Shown: positions 46,908 through 54,726 of the stretch, in pieces | Numbering within the stretch: position 1 is the stretch's first letter | Layout: every line of letters starts with the position of its first letter | Translations under genes and position numbers: made by a program | Source: Sphingomonas sp. PP-CE-3A-406 | GTDB taxonomy: Bacteria > Pseudomonadota > Alphaproteobacteria > Sphingomonadales > Sphingomonadaceae | Direction: 5' to 3' | NCBI RefSeq assembly: GCF_003688625.1 | Contig: NZ_RCWY01000002.1 | Span: 930,001-994,000 of the forward strand | DNA: 64,000 nucleotides | Notes under the pieces: model-generated | What the model was told of the DNA's origin: nothing | The model's database searches: none | Seen by the model: only the letters and a program-made list of their open reading frames with translations

Positions 46908-48058
46908 CGATCGTTCGCCGCGACGTCGATGGCCCGCAGGAAGTCCTGCCCCGCGGCCGCGCGAAACCAGTCGGCATGGCCGATCAGATAGCCGTCCCAC
47001 GCCAGCGCGGCGGAGGCAGGATCGGCGACGACGCTCGTGAAGTAATCGATCTCCGACAACGCGAACTCGACATGGACCAGCGGCACGAGGCGGACGATCG
47101 CGGTCAGGTCGGCACGGCTCAGCGGCGCGATTGTCCCATAGCCTGCCAGCAGCGCGCGCGCCGCTGCCGGATCGCCGATCGCGTCGTCCTCACCTTGCCC
47201 CAGGTCGAGCCAGCGGATCACGGTACGCTCGATCGCGGTTGCGATATCGTGGACCGCACAGGTCCGGTCGGCGAGCCCGAAATCGAAGATCGTCGCCACG
47301 CTGTCGTCTTCCGCCCAGAGCAGATTCGACGGATGCCAGTCGTTATGCGTCCACAACGGCGCCTGCTCCGCCAGCAGGGTCGACAGCCCCTCACCCAAGG
47401 TCGCGAACAGCGGCGCGAGTTGCCGCTGCCAATCCCGATCCGCCAGAAACGCCGCCATCGCAGGACGCGCCGCGACATAGTCTTCGGTCGCCGCCATCGG
47501 ATCGCTCGCCGGAAGGATCGTGAAGCTGGCGACGAGTGGTTGCCGACGACGTGCCGGCGCCTCGAAGCCGCGCGCCGCCCGGTGCAATGTCGCGAGCGCG
47601 ACGCCGGCGGCATGCGCGTGATCGAGCGACAGGAACGGCGTCCACGACATCCGGTCGCGGTACAGATCCGCCCCCGGCGCGGTGCGATGCAGTTCGTACC
47701 GCCAATCGCTGACCGCGACCGCACTCGATCCGTCGATGGCAGGCACGAGGTCCGGCACCGAGACGCCGTTGGCCGCCAGATGCGCGATGAACGCATGCTC
47801 CTCGGCCAGCCCGTCGAGCGCGCGCAGACGATGGTCGTGCCGTTTCAGGAAAAATACACCATGCGTCGTCTGCACCAGCGCGGCGGCGGAAAACGGTCGC
47901 GGGGAGTGCCAGCGCAAGTCCGTCAGCTTGCCCGCGCTCGGGAACAGCGCGAGCGCCTTTCCCGCGTCGTCAGCGGTGATCGCGGGCCAGGTCGGCGCTT
48001 CCCATTCGGTGCCCATTCCGTGGACGAGGTGGCCTGCGGGCGAAGCCGTCGACGTCAT
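46904..48058 (-). CDS. Aminoglycoside-phosphotransferase-fold kinase, probable thiamine kinase
   Basis: 384 residues. Protein-kinase-like small-molecule kinase fold with the catalytic loop HNDWHPSNLLW and the metal-binding IFDFGLAD; an N-lobe lysine sits in TTHGVFFLKRHDH. Members phosphorylate choline, homoserine, thiamine or aminoglycosides. Placement between a thiamine-type TBDR and a PnuC transporter, all under a TPP riboswitch, points to thiamine (or a precursor such as HMP) as substrate, giving metabolic trapping. Start ATG 48058 lies just after the TBDR stop (48060); pnuC is coupled downstream. No antibiotic-resistance context. Confidence 0.87.
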   Translation of the reverse strand: MTSTASPAGHLVHGMGTEWEAPTWPAITADDAGKALALFPSAGKLTDLRWHSPRPFSAAALVQTTHGVFFLKRHDHRLRALDGLAEEHAFIAHLAANGVSVPDLVPAIDGSSAVAVSDWRYELHRTAPGADLYRDRMSWTPFLSLDHAHAAGVALATLHRAARGFEAPARRRQPLVASFTILPASDPMAATEDYVAARPAMAAFLADRDWQRQLAPLFATLGEGLSTLLAEQAPLWTHNDWHPSNLLWAEDDSVATIFDFGLADRTCAVHDIATAIERTVIRWLDLGQGEDDAIGDPAAARALLAGYGTIAPLSRADLTAIVRLVPLVHVEFALSEIDYFTSVVADPASAALAWDGYLIGHADWFRAAAGQDFLRAIDVAANDR

Positions 48059-48059
48059 C

Positions 48060-50405
48060 TCAGAACGCACGCGACACCGTCGCCATCACCGCCCTGCCGC
48101 TGCCGATATAATAGGCGGGCGCGGTGCCCGCGATCACCGTGCCGTTGCGGCCGATCGAGTCCTGCGCGTTGGTGGTGACCGCCTGTACGCCGGCCAGGAC
48201 GTGCGGATCGGTGACGTTGATCGCATTGACGCGCAGATCGGTGCGCTTGCCGTCGAGCCACTCGGCCAGATGCACGCCGACCGACAGATCGAGCGTCGCA
48301 TAGCCCTTGATGCGCTCGTCGTTGACGAACGTCGCATATTGCCGCCCAAGATATTTCGACGCGACACTGCCGAAGAACCGGCCGTCGTCATACGTCCCGC
48401 CCGCGCCGAACTGGACGGTCGGGCTCGACACCGCATGCTTGCCGCGCGTCGCGAGAAAGTCTCCGCCGACCGGCAGATCGTCGTCGATCCGCGCGTGCAG
48501 ATACTCGCCCGAGAGATACAGGCTGACGCCCGCGACCGGCCGGTAATCGACCTCCGCATCGACCCCGTACGAGGTCTGCCCCCCGGCATTGAGCGTCCCG
48601 CTGATCAGCGCACCGCCCTGGTCGATGACGGTCGCCAACTGGCGATTGCGGAACTTGTAGTGGAAGCCGGTGACCGACGCCGAGAGCTGTTCGCCGATGA
48701 AGCGATAGCCGAGCTCCTGCGAGATCGAATATTCGTTCTTCAGCGCGGTCGTGCCCTGCGTCGCGACCACCCCGCCCGCATAGCTGTTGTAGAGCGTGAA
48801 CTCGTTGGGCGTGCGGAAATTGGTGGTGATGTTGGCGAACACCTGCTGGCGATCGTCGAGCCGGTAATGGACCGCGGCGCGCGGCAGCGCCGCGAAGCTG
48901 TCGAGCCGCACGTCGGTCTGCAGTCCCGGCAGGTAATTGCGACCGTTGCGCAGCACGTCGACGCCCTTGAACCCCGCGTCGATCGTCAGCCGCGGCGTCA
49001 GCGCGATGCTGTCGGCGACGAAGAACCCCTTCGTGACGGTGACGGTGCGCTGGTTCTCATAGGCGAGCAGGCGGCCGTCGGCGGTGCGGATGGCCTTGGC
49101 GCGGTAGCCCCAGCGGTCGAACGGCTGCCCGTCTGCGTCGATCGAGGTGTAGGACTGCGTGACGCGGTCGGTGCCGTAGTCGAACCAAAGCCCGGCGGTG
49201 AGCGTGTGCACGCCGGTCTTCAGCGTCAGCTTGCTGACGTTGCCGGTCCGCATCTGGTCGCCGGTATAATTGCCGAGCACGGTCGCCACGCCGTCGACCG
49301 CGCCGGGCAGCGCGATCGGCTGGGCCAGCTCTTCGGTCCCGAGGAAATTGCCGGTGGTGGTGAGCTGTGTGCCGTAGGGCGAGTTGCCGTAGCCGAACTG
49401 GAGATAGCTCGTGGTGTCCAGCGCGAGCCGGTCGGTCAGCACCAGATGCACCGGTGCGGAGGCATAGAGGTTGCGGAACGGCGCGCGGTACAGCCGCCAA
49501 TAGTTGGTATTACCCGCCGTGTAGCGCCTGTCATAGTTGAAGCCGCGCCCCTGCGCGTTCCACTCCGCCAGCGTCGGGCTCGGGTAACTCGACGAGTTCG
49601 CATCGTTATACGACAGCGCGAGGCTGGCGCGGTTGCCGGCGCTCCATTCCTTGAGCAGCTTCGCATCGATATGCTGGCGCGTGTCGTAACCGGCGCCGCG
49701 CCAATTGTCCGCGCGGGTGTTCGAATAGGACAGGAACGCCTTCAGTCCGGTGTTGCCGATCGTGCCGGTGTCGACGCGGACGAACGCACGCCGCGCCGCG
49801 TAACTGCCGAGCGACAGGTCGACCAGCCCACCGGGACGCGCCTTGGGATCGTCGAGCGCCAGCGACAACAACCCGCCGGCACCGCCCAGCGTCGGCGAAT
49901 CGATATCCACCGCGCCTTGCGCCAGCGTGATCCGCCGCAGATTCTCGGGGTCCGCGAACTGCGAGGGATAGGCATAATAATAGCCGATGTCGTTCTGCGG
50001 CGCGCCTTCCATCAGCACGCCGATCTCGTCCTGCCCGAGCCCGCGGACGGTGAGGCTGGAACTGGTCGAGAGGCCATACGGATCGCTCGACGCGACGTTC
50101 GCGCCGGGCAGCAACGTCACCAGCTGGAACGCGTTGAGCGTCGGCGCCTGCTTGACGATGAAGTCCGCGGAGATCGCGCTTTGCGCTTTCGGCGTACGCT
50201 GGTCGGGTAAGAGGCCTGCCGGATCGGGCGTGCCGACGACGCGGATCTCCGCGGGTTCGGCCGGATCGGGGGCGACTTGCGCGAGCGCGGACGACGCGAG
50301 CAAAGTTGCCGACAGGGTCAACGCCACCCGGCCCAGGCGGACGCGCGATCGCCAGGACGGCGACGCGGACTTCAAAAACGGAAAACCAGTACCGAAAACG
50401 CTCAC
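48060..50405 (-). CDS. TonB-dependent receptor, thiamine type
   Basis: 781 residues. A long signal region (hydrophobic stretch VALTLSATLLASSALAQ) precedes plug entry EIRVVGTPDPAGLLPDQRTP. Then FQLVTLLPGANVASSDPYG, VRGLGQDEIGVLMEGAPQND and the barrel, ending in the terminal Phe of VMATVSRAF. Start GTG 50405 was chosen because TGGAG lies 5 bases before it; GTG 50411 overlaps that site. The gene is preceded by a TPP riboswitch and followed by a kinase and a PnuC transporter, so thiamine or a thiamine phosphate is the likely cargo. Confidence 0.93.
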   Translation of the reverse strand: MSVFGTGFPFLKSASPSWRSRVRLGRVALTLSATLLASSALAQVAPDPAEPAEIRVVGTPDPAGLLPDQRTPKAQSAISADFIVKQAPTLNAFQLVTLLPGANVASSDPYGLSTSSSLTVRGLGQDEIGVLMEGAPQNDIGYYYAYPSQFADPENLRRITLAQGAVDIDSPTLGGAGGLLSLALDDPKARPGGLVDLSLGSYAARRAFVRVDTGTIGNTGLKAFLSYSNTRADNWRGAGYDTRQHIDAKLLKEWSAGNRASLALSYNDANSSSYPSPTLAEWNAQGRGFNYDRRYTAGNTNYWRLYRAPFRNLYASAPVHLVLTDRLALDTTSYLQFGYGNSPYGTQLTTTGNFLGTEELAQPIALPGAVDGVATVLGNYTGDQMRTGNVSKLTLKTGVHTLTAGLWFDYGTDRVTQSYTSIDADGQPFDRWGYRAKAIRTADGRLLAYENQRTVTVTKGFFVADSIALTPRLTIDAGFKGVDVLRNGRNYLPGLQTDVRLDSFAALPRAAVHYRLDDRQQVFANITTNFRTPNEFTLYNSYAGGVVATQGTTALKNEYSISQELGYRFIGEQLSASVTGFHYKFRNRQLATVIDQGGALISGTLNAGGQTSYGVDAEVDYRPVAGVSLYLSGEYLHARIDDDLPVGGDFLATRGKHAVSSPTVQFGAGGTYDDGRFFGSVASKYLGRQYATFVNDERIKGYATLDLSVGVHLAEWLDGKRTDLRVNAINVTDPHVLAGVQAVTTNAQDSIGRNGTVIAGTAPAYYIGSGRAVMATVSRAF

Positions 50406-50408
50406 GTC

Positions 50409-50424
50409 CACTCCAATCGGAGGG
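50409..50424 (-). promoter_or_regulatory. Shine-Dalgarno sequestering hairpin of the riboswitch
   Basis: On the minus strand CTCC (50422-50419), loop GATT and GGAG (50414-50411) form a hairpin that hides the TBDR ribosome site. The overlapping CCCTCC (50424-50419) is also complementary to the GGAGGG at the 3' end of the TPP aptamer, so the two pairings are mutually exclusive. Confidence 0.6.
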
Positions 50425-50440
50425 ACGACGGGCCAGCCGC

Positions 50441-50534
50441 GGACCCTCCCTACGCCGGTATAAGCCGGATCAGGTTCAGCGGGTCATGGGCTGCTGCCCA
50501 CCTCTCAGCCGCGCGTCAGCGGCCCCCCGGGGAT
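50441..50534 (-). ncRNA. TPP (thiamine pyrophosphate) riboswitch
   Basis: Read on the minus strand, the THI-box core is unmistakable: GGGGGGCC at the 5' side, GCGCGGCTGAGAGG, then GACCCGCTGAACCTGATCCG, then TTATACCGGCGTAGGGAGGG. These are the conserved P2/P3 and P4/P5 elements, including CTGAGA and ACCTGATC...GCGTAGGGA. It lies 36 nt upstream of the TBDR start and should repress the TBDR-kinase-PnuC unit when TPP is plentiful. Confidence 0.96.
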
Positions 50535-50579
50535 AGCTTCGCTTAGGCGGTCGGTGTGCCGGTGGAAAGCGCTATCGCC

Positions 50580-51989
50580 TTAAAGTGGCGAAGCTTTCCC
50601 CGCATCGCTCTTGCGCCGCCCATAGGCCGCGTACAGCGCGAGCCCGATGCCGTTCCAGATCACGAACCGGACGAGCGTCGACGTCGGCAGGCTCGCGAGC
50701 AGATACAGGCAGCCGAGCACGGTCACGGTACCGACGACATAGGCGGCCGGGCAGCGGAACAGCCGTGGCAGTTGCGGCGCGGTGCGACGCAACACCATCA
50801 GGCACACACCGACCGAGATGAACGCGATCAGCGTCCCTGCATTGGCGAGTTCGGCGATCTCGTCGAGCCGGAAGAACCCCGCGACCGCCGCGATCGACAG
50901 GCCGGTCAGCAGCGTGATCAACGTCGGCGATCCGGTCCGCTTGCTGACCTTGGCCAGCCGCCGCGGGAGCAGGCCGTCGCGCGCCATCACAAAGAAGATC
51001 CGGCTCTGCCCGTACATCATCACCAGGATCACCGACGGCAGCGCGATCACCGCCGCCAGCGCGATGATCTGCGCGGCGAACGGCTGGCTCAACTGGCGCA
51101 GCACCAGCGCGAGCGGCTCGGGCGAATTGGCGAGCTGCGTGAACGGCAACGCGCCGATCGCGCTGACCGCGACGGCCATGTAGATCACCGTGCAGACCAG
51201 CATCGAGCCGACGATGCCGATCGTCAGGTCGCGCTTGGGATTCTTGGTTTCCTCCGCCGAGGTCGCGACCGCGTCGAAGCCGTAGAACGCGAAGAACACG
51301 ATCGCCGCCGCCGCCATCACGCCGCGCTTGTGCCCGCCGATCTCGGTCGAGCCGAAGCCGTAGGGCATGAACGGGTGGAGGTTGTCGGCCTTGAACGCGG
51401 GCGCGGCGTAGACGACGAAGATCGTCAGCGCGACCAGCTTGATCAACACCAGCACGATGTTCAGCGTCGCGCTCTGCCGCGTGCCGAGGATCAGCATCCC
51501 CATCACCGCGAGCGACACCAGCACCGCGGGCATGTTGACGATCCCGCCGCCATGCGGCCCGACCAGCAATGCGTGCGGCAGGTGGATCCCCGCCGCCTCG
51601 ATCCAGCCGACCAGATAGCCCGACCAGCCGACCGCGACGGTCGAGCACGCGAGCGAATATTCGAGGATCAGGCTCCAGCCGACCACCCACGCGACGGTCT
51701 CGCCCAATGCCGTGTAGCTGAAGGTGTAGGCGCTCCCCGCGGCGGGGATCAGCGTCGCGAGTTCGGTATAGGCAAGCGCGGCGCACGCGCAGATCACGCC
51801 GCAGATCACGAAGGCGAGGATGACGCCCGGCCCCGCGCGTTCGGCGCCGACGCCGACCAAGGTATAGATCCCGGTGCCGACGATCGCGCCCACCCCGAGC
51901 GCGATCAGATGCGGCCAGCTCAGCGTCTTGGCGAGGCTGTGTTCGCGGTTATGGGCAGACGATTCGAACGATTTACGCGGTCCAAACAT
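50580..51989 (-). CDS. APC-superfamily amino-acid permease
   Basis: 469 residues, about twelve membrane helices. The family signature near the start is HLIALGVGAIVGTGIYTLVG (helix 1). Further conserved segments are ELATLIPAAGSAYTFSY, FFAFYGFDAVATSAEETKNP and YGQSRIFFVMARDGLLP. The wording is that of the cationic amino-acid transporter branch. As the last gene of the deaminase-epimerase-regulator set it is the likely importer of hydroxyproline or a related amino acid; substrate inferred. Start ATG 51989 is chosen because GGGGA precedes it by 5 bases; ATG 51995 lies within that site. It follows the GntR gene by 19 bp. Confidence 0.9.
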   Translation of the reverse strand: MFGPRKSFESSAHNREHSLAKTLSWPHLIALGVGAIVGTGIYTLVGVGAERAGPGVILAFVICGVICACAALAYTELATLIPAAGSAYTFSYTALGETVAWVVGWSLILEYSLACSTVAVGWSGYLVGWIEAAGIHLPHALLVGPHGGGIVNMPAVLVSLAVMGMLILGTRQSATLNIVLVLIKLVALTIFVVYAAPAFKADNLHPFMPYGFGSTEIGGHKRGVMAAAAIVFFAFYGFDAVATSAEETKNPKRDLTIGIVGSMLVCTVIYMAVAVSAIGALPFTQLANSPEPLALVLRQLSQPFAAQIIALAAVIALPSVILVMMYGQSRIFFVMARDGLLPRRLAKVSKRTGSPTLITLLTGLSIAAVAGFFRLDEIAELANAGTLIAFISVGVCLMVLRRTAPQLPRLFRCPAAYVVGTVTVLGCLYLLASLPTSTLVRFVIWNGIGLALYAAYGRRKSDAGKASPL

Positions 51990-52008
51990 GCCCATCCCCG
52001 GTTGGTCT

Positions 52009-52662
52009 CTAGTCTCGCGCTGTGTCGAACTGCGCGCGCAGATCGGTCAGCGTCGATTGAATATGGCTCGTCAGCAGCACCAGCATGCGATCGTCGTCGC
52101 GTGCGAGCCACGCGTCGAGCATCTGGCGATGCTCCAGATGCGCCCGATCCTCGCGTCCCGCCGGGCGCAGATGCGCGACGACATAGCGTTCCGCCAGGAT
52201 CGCCAGTCGCTCGACCATCTGCGTGGTCAGCAGGCGGCGGCCGGGACGGACCAGCGCGGTGTGGAACACGCGGTTGCGGATCGCGACCTCGGCCAGCCGC
52301 TCGCTCGCCGCGCTGTCCAGCTCTTCGAACGCCAGGATCGCCGCGACACGATCGTCGTCATTGGCGACCGTCGCGGCATAGGCGGCCGCCTGCGGTTCGA
52401 TCGCCAGCCGCAACGCGAAGATATCGTTCGCCTCGTCCGCCGACATCGGCTGGACCGAATAGCCGCGGTTCGCGTGGCTGGTCAGCAGCCCTTCCTGCTC
52501 GAGCCGCGCCAGTGCTTCGCGGAGCGGGATCTTGCTGACGCCGAGTTCGGTCGCCAGCGCATCCTGGCGGATCGCGGTATGACCGGCGAGCTTGCCGGTG
52601 ACGATCTGCTCGCGGACGATCTCGAACACCTGCTCGGACAGGGTGCGGACGACGATACTCAT
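52009..52662 (-). CDS. GntR-family (FadR/FCD) regulator of hydroxyproline genes
   Basis: 217 residues. N-terminal winged helix (about 5-70): LSEQVFEIVREQIVTGKL, DALATELGVSKIPLREALARL and QEGLLTSHANRGYSVQPM. The FCD effector domain (about 80-215) has ALRLAIEPQAAAYA, FHTALVRPGRR and EHRQMLDAWLARDDD with the usual metal-binding acidic/His residues. It is embedded between the epimerase and the permease, so it probably controls this locus in response to hydroxyproline or a pathway intermediate, acting at the palindrome in the divergent promoter. ATG 52662 fits the family start. Confidence 0.92.
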   Translation of the reverse strand: MSIVVRTLSEQVFEIVREQIVTGKLAGHTAIRQDALATELGVSKIPLREALARLEQEGLLTSHANRGYSVQPMSADEANDIFALRLAIEPQAAAYAATVANDDDRVAAILAFEELDSAASERLAEVAIRNRVFHTALVRPGRRLLTTQMVERLAILAERYVVAHLRPAGREDRAHLEHRQMLDAWLARDDDRMLVLLTSHIQSTLTDLRAQFDTARD

Positions 52663-52725
52663 AGACGGAAGGCTCCGGGGACGGGATTGCGCCCCCTGCA
52701 TAGCCCACACTTCATGAAATATAGC

Positions 52726-53724
52726 TCACGAAACTTGAAACCCGTTCCAAAAACGATCGTCGCGATCGATCCAGATCGTGTTGAACCCGGTAGCGATCGC
52801 CGATCCTTCGATCGACGGAATGATCGCCGGCGTATCGCCCAGCATTGTCTCGGCTTCGACGCGCCCGATGAAGCGGCTGCCGATATAGCTCTCATGTACG
52901 AACCGGTCGCCGACCGACAACCGTGCCTTGTCAGCGAGATGCGCGAGGCGGGCCGAGGTGCCGGTGCCGCACGGACTGCGGTCGATCGCCTTGTCGCCAT
53001 AGAATACCGCGTTACGGCCGTCCGCCCCGTCTGTGCGCGGGACGTCGGCCCACAGCACGTGGCTGACGCCGCGGATCGTCGGGTCGAGTGGATGAACCGG
53101 CTCGAACTGTGCCCGTACGGCCTCGCGAACGCGGCCGCTGAGCGCGATGATCTCCGCCGCGCCGAGGTCGTCGAGCCCGGTATACCGCCCCTGCGGTTCG
53201 ACGATCGCGTAGTAATTGCCGCCATAGGCGACGTCGATGCTGAGCGCGCCGATGCCCTCGACATCGACCGCGATACCACGCGCCGTGACATAGGCGGGCA
53301 CGTTGGTGATCCTGACCGATGTCACTATCGCGCCTTCAGTCTCGTATGCGACGTCGATAACGCCTGCGGGTACCTCGATCCGCAGCCGGCCCGGTACGGC
53401 CGGCTGGATCAGCCCGTGTTCGAGCCCGAACGTCACCATCCCGATCGTGCCATGCCCACACATCGGCAGGCACCCGCTCGTCTCGATGAACAGGATGCCG
53501 ATATCGGTATCCTCACGCGTCGGCGGGTAGAGGAACCCGCCCGACATCATGTCGTGCCCGCGCGGCTCGAAGCAGAGCCCGGTGCGAATCCAGTCGAACC
53601 GGTTCATGAAATCCTGCCGCCGCTCCGACATCGACGCGCCCTTGAGCAGCGGCGCCCCGCCCGCGACGAGGCGGACCGGATTGCCGGCGGTGTGGCCGTC
53701 GATGCAGAAGAAAGTGTGCCGCAT
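52726..53724 (-). CDS. 4-hydroxyproline 2-epimerase (proline racemase family)
   Basis: Converts trans-4-hydroxy-L-proline to cis-4-hydroxy-D-proline. 332 residues. Both catalytic cysteines are present: Cys89 in LPMCGHGTIG and Cys252 in DRSPCGTGTSA. That excludes the trans-3-hydroxyproline dehydratase branch, which has Thr at the second site. The opening HTFFCIDGHTAGNPVRLV and RGHDMMSGGFLYPP agree with the epimerase subfamily. The start overlaps the stop of the upstream deaminase gene (TGATG). Confidence 0.95.
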   Translation of the reverse strand: MRHTFFCIDGHTAGNPVRLVAGGAPLLKGASMSERRQDFMNRFDWIRTGLCFEPRGHDMMSGGFLYPPTREDTDIGILFIETSGCLPMCGHGTIGMVTFGLEHGLIQPAVPGRLRIEVPAGVIDVAYETEGAIVTSVRITNVPAYVTARGIAVDVEGIGALSIDVAYGGNYYAIVEPQGRYTGLDDLGAAEIIALSGRVREAVRAQFEPVHPLDPTIRGVSHVLWADVPRTDGADGRNAVFYGDKAIDRSPCGTGTSARLAHLADKARLSVGDRFVHESYIGSRFIGRVEAETMLGDTPAIIPSIEGSAIATGFNTIWIDRDDRFWNGFQVS

Positions 53725-54650
53725 CAGGCGGATGCTAGCGCCGGCTCGGCGGCGGTCAATGTCGGGCGGGTCGCCGCGGCCTTCTCGACCATCGCGATCA
53801 CCTCGGCTCGGCGTTCGCCGATCAGCGGATAGCGTGGCGGCAGGACGCGTTCGGAGCCGCGCCCCATGACCTGCTCGGCGAGCTTGATCGACTGGACCAG
53901 GTCATGCTCGGCATCGAGATGGAGCAAGGGCATGAACCAGCGATAGATCTCCATCGCCTTGGCATGATCGCCGCGCGCGAACGCGTTGACCAGCTCGACC
54001 GATTCCCGCGGGAATGCGTTGGTAAGCCCGGAGACCCAGCCCTGCGCACCCAGATACAACCCCTCGAGCGCGACGTCGTCAAGCCCGGCGAACAGCACGT
54101 AGCGGTCGCCGAACGCGGTCTTCACATCGGTGAAACGCCGCGTGTCGGGCGCCGATTCCTTGACCGCGACGATGTTCGCGACATCGACCAATGCGGCCAA
54201 TACATCGTTGTCGATCAGCGTGCGATACGCGGGCGGGTTGTTATAGAGCATGATCGGCAGGCCGACCTGCTCCGCCACACCCTTGAAATGCGCCACCAGT
54301 TCGTGCGGCTTCGGCACATAGACCATCGGCGGCAACAGCATCAGGCCGTCCGCGCCAACCTTCTCGGCGGCTTGCGCATAGCGGACGGCACGACGCGTGT
54401 CGTATTCCGAGACGCCGGTGATGACCGGCACGCGGCCATCGACCGCCTCGACGATCGCGGTCAGCACTTCGACCTTTTCATCATAGTCGAACGAGTTATT
54501 CTCGCCGACCGTGCCGAGTGCGATCACCCCGGTCACACCGTCGCGGATCAGGTCGTCGACGACCCGCTGGGTGTCCGCGAGATCGACGCTCATATCCTCA
54601 CGGATCTGCGTCGTTACGGCCGGAAATACGCCCTTCCATTCGACAGACAT
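53724..54650 (-). CDS. DHDPS-family deaminase, 1-pyrroline-4-hydroxy-2-carboxylate deaminase
   Basis: Deaminates the product of D-hydroxyproline oxidation to alpha-ketoglutarate semialdehyde. 308 residues, class I aldolase-like TIM barrel. Visible: GVFPAVTTQIREDMSVD, VIALGTVGENNSFDYDEK, Tyr136 in MLYNNPPAY and Schiff-base Lys164 in VAVKESAPDTRR. The lack of the usual lysine-biosynthesis context and the company of the epimerase and D-hydroxyproline oxidase decide for the hydroxyproline pathway rather than DapA. It is the first gene of a four-gene minus-strand unit and is divergent from the dehydrogenase. Confidence 0.92.
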   Translation of the reverse strand: MSVEWKGVFPAVTTQIREDMSVDLADTQRVVDDLIRDGVTGVIALGTVGENNSFDYDEKVEVLTAIVEAVDGRVPVITGVSEYDTRRAVRYAQAAEKVGADGLMLLPPMVYVPKPHELVAHFKGVAEQVGLPIMLYNNPPAYRTLIDNDVLAALVDVANIVAVKESAPDTRRFTDVKTAFGDRYVLFAGLDDVALEGLYLGAQGWVSGLTNAFPRESVELVNAFARGDHAKAMEIYRWFMPLLHLDAEHDLVQSIKLAEQVMGRGSERVLPPRYPLIGERRAEVIAMVEKAAATRPTLTAAEPALASA

Positions 54651-54684
54651 TCGGTATCGACCTTCCTGCGTTTCAAGATATATA

Positions 54685-54694
54685 TCGTATACGA
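54685..54694. promoter_or_regulatory. Probable GntR/FCD operator in the divergent promoter
   Basis: Perfect palindrome TCGTATACGA inside an AT-rich tract (ATATATCGTATACGAATTCG), 34 bp from the deaminase start on one side and 32 bp from the dehydrogenase start on the other. FadR/FCD regulators commonly bind dyads of the form T-x-GTATAC-x-A. It could therefore control both directions at once. Confidence 0.6.
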
Positions 54695-54726
54695 ATTCGT
54701 TAAGCGCCGTGCAACAGGAGATTGGA

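Noticed and set aside
46904..48058. Aminoglycoside resistance gene
   Set aside because: APH fold only; the TPP riboswitch unit with TBDR and PnuC argues for vitamin metabolism, and no mobile or resistance context exists.
47682..50210. Plus-strand 842-codon frame opposite the thiamine TBDR
   Set aside because: Antisense shadow; the minus-strand gene has riboswitch, ribosome site and TBDR motifs.
53724..54650. dapA (lysine biosynthesis)
   Set aside because: Same fold, but the surrounding epimerase, D-Hyp dehydrogenase and FCD regulator indicate the hydroxyproline deaminase.
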